A DNA stretch of 64,000 nt from Flavonifractor sp. AGMB03687 (GTDB lineage Bacteria > Bacillota > Clostridia > Oscillospirales > Oscillospiraceae). A program made the position numbers and the translations under genes. The DNA lies in contig NZ_JADKZI010000010.1 in NCBI RefSeq assembly GCF_017811815.1, forward strand, positions 1 through 64,000. Reading direction: 5' to 3'. This document shows, piece by piece, positions 58,709-64,000 of this stretch. Under the pieces are notes generated by a model, which saw only the letters and a list, made by a program, of their open reading frames with translations, made no database searches and was not told where the DNA came from. The stretch's first letter is position 1; the number at the start of each line of letters is the position of its first letter.

Positions 58709-58840
58709 GGGGATGGCTTGCATTTTGTCCTGCGATGAGTATGACTTTGTTTGGATAAGAGGAAACTTAATGGTGGTTTTTCTCGTCTAAAGGGAGTATA
58801 ATGACCAAATAGGACAAAAATGCAAGGAAGTTGGAGTAAT

Positions 58841-59809
58841 ATGGAAGAAATTCTCTATATTGTTGTTCCCTGTTACAACGAGGAAGAGGTACTTCCCGAG
58901 ACCTCCCGGCGGCTGAAAGAGAAGCTGGAGGCCCTGATGGCAGCGGGCACTATTTCCCAGGAGAGCCGGGTGCTCTTCGTCAACGACGGCTCCAAGGACA
59001 GGACCTGGCAGCTCATCGAGGAGCTCCACCAGAGCTGCCCGATCTTCTCAGGGGTGGATCTGAGCCGCAATCGGGGCCACCAGAACGCCCTGCTGGCGGG
59101 CCTGATGACCGCCAAGGACCGGTGTGACATGGCCATCTCCATGGACGCTGACCTGCAGGACGATATCGATGCAGTGGATGCCATGGTGGAGCAATATTAT
59201 GCCGGGTGCGACATCGTGTACGGCGTGCGTTCCTCCCGCAAGAAGGATACCTTCTTCAAGCGCTTTACCGCCGAGGGCTTTTACCGCCTGATGAACGCTA
59301 TGGGGGCGGAGACCGTGTTCAACCACGCCGACTACCGCCTCATGTCCAAGCGAGCCCTGGAAGGCCTGGCAGAGTTCAAGGAGGTCAACCTATTCCTCCG
59401 AGGCATCGTGCCCATGATCGGTTACCGCACTGGCACTGTGGAGTACGAGCGGGGGGAGCGGTTTGCCGGCGAGAGCAAGTACCCTCTGAAAAAGATGCTG
59501 TCCTTCGCCATGGAGGGCATCACTTCTCTGTCGGTGAAGCCCATCCGATTCATTACCGGTCTGGGCTTCCTGGTATTTTTGGTGAGCATTCTGATGCTGA
59601 TCTACTCCATCGTCCGCTGGGCTATGGGTGAGACCATTCTGGGTTGGGCCAGCCTGATCTGCTCCGTGTGGGCCATCGGCGGGCTCATCCTCCTGTCCCT
59701 GGGGGTCATCGGTGAGTATATCGGAAAGATCTACCTGGAGAGCAAGGAGCGGCCCCGCTTCCTGATCCGGGAGGTGCTGGAGGACGAGCATGGCAAAGCT
59801 GATCGATAA
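58841..59809 (+). CDS. GtrB-type glycosyltransferase family 2 (polyprenyl-phosphate glycosyl transfer)
   Basis: 322 residues from ATG 58841 (TTGGAG upstream). GT2 fold: VVPCYNEEEVLPET, FVNDGSKDRTW, LSRNRGHQNALLAGLMTA, and SMDADLQDD with the catalytic Asp residues. Two C-terminal membrane helices (about 233-300). It loads a sugar onto undecaprenyl phosphate. It overlaps the GtrA gene by 20 bases; the two act together. Confidence 0.9.
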   Translation: MEEILYIVVPCYNEEEVLPETSRRLKEKLEALMAAGTISQESRVLFVNDGSKDRTWQLIEELHQSCPIFSGVDLSRNRGHQNALLAGLMTAKDRCDMAISMDADLQDDIDAVDAMVEQYYAGCDIVYGVRSSRKKDTFFKRFTAEGFYRLMNAMGAETVFNHADYRLMSKRALEGLAEFKEVNLFLRGIVPMIGYRTGTVEYERGERFAGESKYPLKKMLSFAMEGITSLSVKPIRFITGLGFLVFLVSILMLIYSIVRWAMGETILGWASLICSVWAIGGLILLSLGVIGEYIGKIYLESKERPRFLIREVLEDEHGKADR

Positions 59810-60209
59810 GAGCATCCCCAAGTTCCTGCTGGTGGGCGTGGGCAACACCCTGCTGTCCATGGTGCTCATGTTCCTGCTGGAGGGGCTGGGCTATTGGCCC
59901 TCTACCGCCATTGCCTATGTGGCGGGCGCGGTCATGAGCTTTTTCCTCAATCGCCATTTCACCTTCCACAGTGAGGAGACCCTCCTGCGCTCGGCGGTGA
60001 AGTTTGCCGTCAATGTGGCGGTGTGCTATGTGATTGCCTACGCCCTGGCTCAGCCCATTGCCGGCTGGGTGCTGGGGAGCACCGGCATTCCCCCGGTGTG
60101 GCAGGAGCGGCTCACCAAGCTGGGCGGCATGGCGCTGTATACCATCCTCAACTATTTTGGCCAGCGATTCTTTGCCTTTCAGAAAAAGCAGGACAAGCTC
60201 ACAGGTTAA
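59790..60209 (+). CDS. GtrA-family flippase-like membrane protein
   Basis: 139 residues, four membrane helices, with the family pattern FLLVGVGNTLLSMVLMF and AYVAGAVMSFFLNRHFTF. GtrA proteins are thought to flip the lipid-linked sugar made by GtrB. Co-translated with it. Confidence 0.9.
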   Translation: MAKLIDKSIPKFLLVGVGNTLLSMVLMFLLEGLGYWPSTAIAYVAGAVMSFFLNRHFTFHSEETLLRSAVKFAVNVAVCYVIAYALAQPIAGWVLGSTGIPPVWQERLTKLGGMALYTILNYFGQRFFAFQKKQDKLTG

Positions 60210-60307
60210 ATTTGTGTGAAATCCGACGGCCTCCCCTTGCACATACTGGGAAAAGGGATTAGAATAAGGCCAGTATTTCAGACAACACACCGCAAGGAGG
60301 CAGAAGC

Positions 60308-60655
60308 ATGGCTTTTTTTGACGATTTGAGAGACAAAGCGGCGGACCTGGGCCGGGTTGGTATGGCCAAGTCCAAGCAGATGATGGAGATCACCAAGCTG
60401 TCCCTGAACAACTCCGGTGAGGAGGATGCTATCCGCAAGGCCTATATGGAGATCGGCAAGCTCTATTACGCCGAGCAGGGCAGCGCGCCCGATCCCGCTT
60501 ACGCCGCCCTCTGCCAGCGGATCACCACCGCCAAGATTAACATTGAGGAGAACAAGGCACGCATCGCCCAGCTCAAGCAGGACGGCGTGCTCACCGACGA
60601 GGATGTGTTCCAGGCCACCAGTCAGGCCGAGCACACCGACTATACCGAAGAATAA
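60308..60655 (+). CDS. Small helical protein of unknown function
   Basis: 115 residues, mostly helical and charged, with heptad-like spacing (AALCQRITTAKINIEENKARIAQLKQDG). It resembles short proteins that in other Clostridia carry a C-terminal zinc ribbon; no Cys pair is present here. AAGGAGG before ATG 60308. Single gene. Confidence 0.7.
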   Translation: MAFFDDLRDKAADLGRVGMAKSKQMMEITKLSLNNSGEEDAIRKAYMEIGKLYYAEQGSAPDPAYAALCQRITTAKINIEENKARIAQLKQDGVLTDEDVFQATSQAEHTDYTEE

Positions 60656-60663
60656 TGAACAGA

Positions 60664-60693
60664 GCGCCCCGCCGAATTTGGCGGGGCGCTTTT
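60664..60693 (+). terminator. Rho-independent terminator
   Basis: GCGCCCCGCC and GGCGGGGCGC pair around GAATTT, then TTTTC. Confidence 0.85.
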
Positions 60694-60718
60694 CGATATC
60701 TACGCCCTCAAGCGTGAA

Positions 60719-60752
60719 AAACAGCCCCGCTTGCAGCTGCAAGCGGGGCTGT
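60719..60752 (-). terminator. Terminator of the NlpC/P60 gene
   Basis: AACAGCCCCGCTTGCAG faces CTGCAAGCGGGGCTGTT, a full palindrome; on the minus strand TTTTTC follows. It lies about 37 bases past the stop at 60789. Confidence 0.75.
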
Positions 60753-60788
60753 TATTATGTCGTATGATCTTTACCTGCCAAGCAAAAA

Positions 60789-61706
60789 TCAGAGGATGCG
60801 GCGGGCGGCGATGTACACGCTGGCGTAGTGGCCGGTCATCAGCTGATCGATCTGCACCTGATACTTATTGGTAGAGGCGTGGATGAACTGGCCATTGCCG
60901 ATGTAGATACCCACGTGAGAAGCGGGGTAAGAAGTGTTATAACGGAAGAACACCAGGTCGCCGGGCTGCAGCTCACTCTTGGAAACGGCCACGCCGTTGG
61001 AGAGCTGAGTGGAGGCGGTGCGGTTCAGGGTGTAGCCGAAGTGACGGTACACATAGCTGGTGAAGCCGGAGCAGTCAAAGCAGCTGGGGCCGTTGCCGCC
61101 ATAGACGTAAGGAACGCCCAGGAACTGCTTGGCATAGGCCACGATCTGGCTGCCCATGCTGCTGTTGGAGCTGACCGCCACAGCGGTGGTGCCGTCGCCG
61201 CGAGAACCGGCGGAGTCCTTGCAGGTCACCATGTACTCGCTGCTGACGTAACCCACAGTACCGGCGGAAGTCTTGATCTTGTACCAGCCGTTGTCGATGC
61301 CCACGATGGTGACTACGGTGTTATCGCTGAGGGAGGTCACCTTGCTGTAGCTGGTGCCAGGTCCGCTGCGCACATTCAGGGTGGAACCGTCAGCCTGAAC
61401 CAGGCCGTAGCCGATGGTCACGTCAGACTTGGCGGAGACCGTCAGGTACTCGCTGGACATGTAGCCTTCCACGGTGTTGTAGTCCACCTTGTACCAGCCG
61501 TTGCCGGCGTCCTCCAGGATGACGACGGTGTCGCCCTTGGAAGCGGTGGCCAGGATGGTGGAAGTGGTGTTGGCCTCGTCACGGAGACGCAGGGCGTCGG
61601 TGTTGACGGTACCCACACCGCTGGCGGCGGAAGCGCCGATCATGCAGGCGGCGGAGACGGCGACGGTCAAAAGCGCGGTGCGCAGCAGCTTGGCAGGCTT
61701 TATCAT
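60789..61706 (-). CDS. SH3-NlpC/P60 cell-wall endopeptidase
   Basis: 305 residues. Signal peptide (LLTVAVSAACMIGASA, cleaved near 28), two bacterial SH3 domains (about 33-90 and 100-160; ALRLRDEANTTSTILAT and LNVRSGPGTSYSKVTSL), a short Ser-rich linker, and a C-terminal NlpC/P60 domain: catalytic Cys in FDCSGFTSYVYRHFG, His in YPASHVGIYIG and FIHAST. It cleaves peptide cross-links in peptidoglycan. AGGAGG before ATG 61706. Confidence 0.92.
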   Translation of the reverse strand: MIKPAKLLRTALLTVAVSAACMIGASAASGVGTVNTDALRLRDEANTTSTILATASKGDTVVILEDAGNGWYKVDYNTVEGYMSSEYLTVSAKSDVTIGYGLVQADGSTLNVRSGPGTSYSKVTSLSDNTVVTIVGIDNGWYKIKTSAGTVGYVSSEYMVTCKDSAGSRGDGTTAVAVSSNSSMGSQIVAYAKQFLGVPYVYGGNGPSCFDCSGFTSYVYRHFGYTLNRTASTQLSNGVAVSKSELQPGDLVFFRYNTSYPASHVGIYIGNGQFIHASTNKYQVQIDQLMTGHYASVYIAARRIL

Positions 61707-61747
61707 TGGTAGAATTCCTCCGTTCTGTTCGTTGGGTGGATAGGTAC

Positions 61748-62038
61748 TTACTTACCGGACAGAGCACGCTCCAGCCAGACGGAAGCTACGTCCATGGCGG
61801 CGTACAGGCTGTCCTTTTCGGTCTTTTTCACCACGCGGTCACGGCTCTTCAGGTCGGGATCGGTGAGCTGGAGCTGAACGGAAACCCGGGTGGCCATGTC
61901 CAGATCCTGATCCTTCTTCTGGTCCAGGATCTGAAGCATGATGATATATTTCTCGGCCATGCTGCCGTAATAGATCAGACTGTCCTTACGGCGAAGCGGA
62001 TGGCCCTTGTAGGTCAGAGGGATGGTTTGCGTAGCCAT
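61748..62038 (-). CDS. Small conserved-looking protein of unknown function
   Basis: 96 residues, soluble, basic N-terminal half. SLIYYGSMAEKYIIMLQILDQKK is a helical segment; no family recognised. GAAGGAGG precedes the ATG. It lies upstream of the wall hydrolase by about 40 bases and may be co-transcribed. Confidence 0.75.
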   Translation of the reverse strand: MATQTIPLTYKGHPLRRKDSLIYYGSMAEKYIIMLQILDQKKDQDLDMATRVSVQLQLTDPDLKSRDRVVKKTEKDSLYAAMDVASVWLERALSGK

Positions 62039-62112
62039 TTTGGCCTCCTTCAGAAAGTTGTTACTGCTTTTTAAATACTGTAACCAAATTGTAACACATT
62101 GTTTCCAAGTCG

Positions 62113-63489
62113 TCAACCGCATTTCCGGGATTTCTTGTTTTTTTCGCCGGAAGAGCGGGGGTTCACGGTCAAGTGATGGGTAAAAACGTAGATTGCAGTT
62201 ACCAATACGGCCAGAATCAGCAGGCTTTCCAGCAGCATGGTAAACAGATGTCCGCCCAGGGAGATCACCAGGGTGTATTTCATCCGCAGGTAGGTCAGGT
62301 AGGCGCTGAACGACGCCAGCTGGACCAGCACCGCAAGCGGAAGGCTCCGGGGCAGGATGTAGGCCAGGGCCACCGTCAGCACGTCGGCCAGGAAGTAGTA
62401 GCGGTCGTGCATATAGGGCAGCAGGAAGGGCACTCCCACTGTGAGGATCACGCCGCACAGCAGCAGGGCCTTGTCATCCAGCCGGTCCCGGAAGAGCGCG
62501 GCCAGCACCAGCAGCACAAGCACCAGAGCAAAGGCGGCCAGGATGCCCACCCGGGCCCATAGCGCCTCGTCCAGCTGGGTGCCGTAGGGGACCATGGAGA
62601 AGATGGAGGCGCAGTTGTAGTTCAGGGCGCCTGCGCCCTCCTGAGTCTGGCCCACATAGACCCCCAGGATATCGCCCAGGGGCTTGCCCAGCAGCAGGGC
62701 GGGAAGGCAGGTAAGGACATAGGCGGCGGGGAAGAGGAGCAGATCCCGGAACCGGGTGCGCCGGGCGATCCACAGCACTGCCCACAGGGGGAGGATGAAC
62801 ACCGTCTGGAGCTTAAAGGAGAAGGCCACGCCCAGCAGAGCGGCGGAGGACTTGGGACGGTTCTCCAGCGCATTCACCAGAGCGTGGAGGGTGAGCGCCC
62901 CGTACAGGGCGTCGCATTGTCCCCAGAGGGAGCCGTTGAGTACCACGGTGGGGAGCAGCAGCAGGGCGCAGAAGCAGATCAGGGGGCGGGTGCTCCGGGG
63001 TCCAGTAAAATGCCGCACCAGACGAAGGCCACCCCAGGCCTGCACCACATCAAAGAAGATGGAAAACAGCTTGATGAGGTACAGGTCGGGGATGGGCAGA
63101 TAGGAGATAGCGGCCAGGAAATAGAGGTAGGGCACGTTGTAGTTGCCGATGGACAGCTTGATGGCCCCAAAGCCGCCGTTTTCCCGGAATGTGGCTACCC
63201 ACTGGGACAGGAAGATGGTGTAGTCGTCCGCCACATAGTAGAGCAGCACAGCCCGCAGGAAAAAGGCCAGCCCCACGGGGAGCAGCGCGGTCCAGAAGGG
63301 CGTGGAAGAATAGCCCGCCCGATGGAGCAGCCAGACCGCCAGCAGCGCAGCGGCGATCAGCAGGAGAAAGACCGCCGCCTTGGCGCCGGTGCCGCCCTGG
63401 GGCAGGGCGGCAATGGGAAAGAAGGAGCCGATCAGCAGGGCAGCGCCGCCAGCACCGGCGGCCAGAGCCAGAGGGGAAGCAGATCGCAT
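62113..63489 (-). CDS. Polytopic GT-C-type glycosyltransferase
   Basis: 458 residues, at least ten membrane helices. An early luminal Asp motif (YYVADDYTIFLSQWV, about 84-98) and NGSLWGQCDALYGALTL (about 185-201) plus LPYMHDRYYFLADVL near the end match polyprenyl-phosphate-dependent mannosyl/hexosyltransferases of the PIG-M/DUF2029 type. It would add a sugar to a surface glycan outside the membrane. Substrate unknown. It may use donors made by the GtrB-type enzyme nearby. Confidence 0.75.
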   Translation of the reverse strand: MRSASPLALAAGAGGAALLIGSFFPIAALPQGGTGAKAAVFLLLIAAALLAVWLLHRAGYSSTPFWTALLPVGLAFFLRAVLLYYVADDYTIFLSQWVATFRENGGFGAIKLSIGNYNVPYLYFLAAISYLPIPDLYLIKLFSIFFDVVQAWGGLRLVRHFTGPRSTRPLICFCALLLLPTVVLNGSLWGQCDALYGALTLHALVNALENRPKSSAALLGVAFSFKLQTVFILPLWAVLWIARRTRFRDLLLFPAAYVLTCLPALLLGKPLGDILGVYVGQTQEGAGALNYNCASIFSMVPYGTQLDEALWARVGILAAFALVLVLLVLAALFRDRLDDKALLLCGVILTVGVPFLLPYMHDRYYFLADVLTVALAYILPRSLPLAVLVQLASFSAYLTYLRMKYTLVISLGGHLFTMLLESLLILAVLVTAIYVFTHHLTVNPRSSGEKNKKSRKCG

Positions 63490-63540
63490 GAAGTCACCTC
63501 ACACAGCGGGGATGGATGGAAGGGGATGACCATAGAAAAA

Positions 63541-63569
63541 GGGGGGCGCTGCATGTTGCAACGCCCCCC
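63541..63569 (-). terminator. Terminator of rpoC
   Basis: GGGGGGCGCTGCA and TGCAACGCCCCCC (with a small bulge) form a GC-rich stem; on the minus strand TTTTT follows. It lies just past the rpoC stop. Confidence 0.85.
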
Positions 63570-63584
63570 AAAAAAGCCTTGGGA

Positions 63585-64000
<416 letters not shown>

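Overview
The window joins two kinds of DNA. From about 31.6 kb to the end it is a GC-rich, densely coding chromosome of an anaerobic, spore-forming Firmicute. Evidence is a complete Rnf complex, a spoIIAA-spoIIAB-sigF operon, T-box leaders on ilvB and valS, and the 3' end of rpoC. Codon use and gene set suggest the Flavonifractor / Pseudoflavonifractor / Lawsonibacter group of Oscillospiraceae; this is inference, since no rRNA is present.

From base 1 to about 31.6 kb the DNA is accessory and reads as one end of an integrative conjugative element (ICE) carrying nested cargo. Its integrase and relaxase are not visible and presumably lie left of the window. Working inward from the left: (a) an IS256-family element (313-1625); (b) the classic Gram-positive aminoglycoside/streptothricin block, methyltransferase - ant(6)-Ia - sat4 - aph(3')-IIIa (1649-4831); (c) a frameshifted WYL-type regulator beside an intact reductase-like gene with a clear promoter and operator; (d) a scar zone with a serine-recombinase remnant; (e) an isolated gene for an 88-residue peptide with eleven evenly spaced cysteines, a likely RiPP precursor with a Fur-like box in its leader; (f) a PadR/DUF2812 set; (g) a secreted toxin-like protein with a possible immunity partner; (h) a sigma/anti-sigma pair next to a run of secreted proteins, most paired with a tiny membrane protein; (i) a conjugation operon on the minus strand (16.5-31.2 kb) with VirD4, VirB4, TrbL/VirB6, pilin and C39-peptidase genes plus a replication-type protein.

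The last ~26 codons and terminator of the first ICE gene (16.5 kb) recur as two decayed copies at 9.5 kb and 11.2-11.35 kb. This suggests cargo was added in steps behind the end of that gene. The right end of the element abuts a piece encoding only the C-terminal tRNA-binding domain of methionyl-tRNA synthetase, so the element probably split metG at a domain linker.

The core part holds: ilvD with a divergent GntR regulator; an acyltransferase; two ECF sigma/anti-sigma pairs, each behind an ECF-type promoter; the ilvB-ilvN-ilvC operon under a T-box whose specifier aligns as GTC (Val); rnfCDGEAB; small membrane and stress-type genes; a PadR-controlled operon with paired palindromic operators; a pyrB whose protein ends in a PyrI-like zinc-binding tail; valS with its own T-box; the spoIIA operon; a GtrB/GtrA glycosylation pair; an SH3-NlpC/P60 wall hydrolase; a polytopic glycosyltransferase; and the rpoC 3' end. 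No tRNA, rRNA or CRISPR array was seen.
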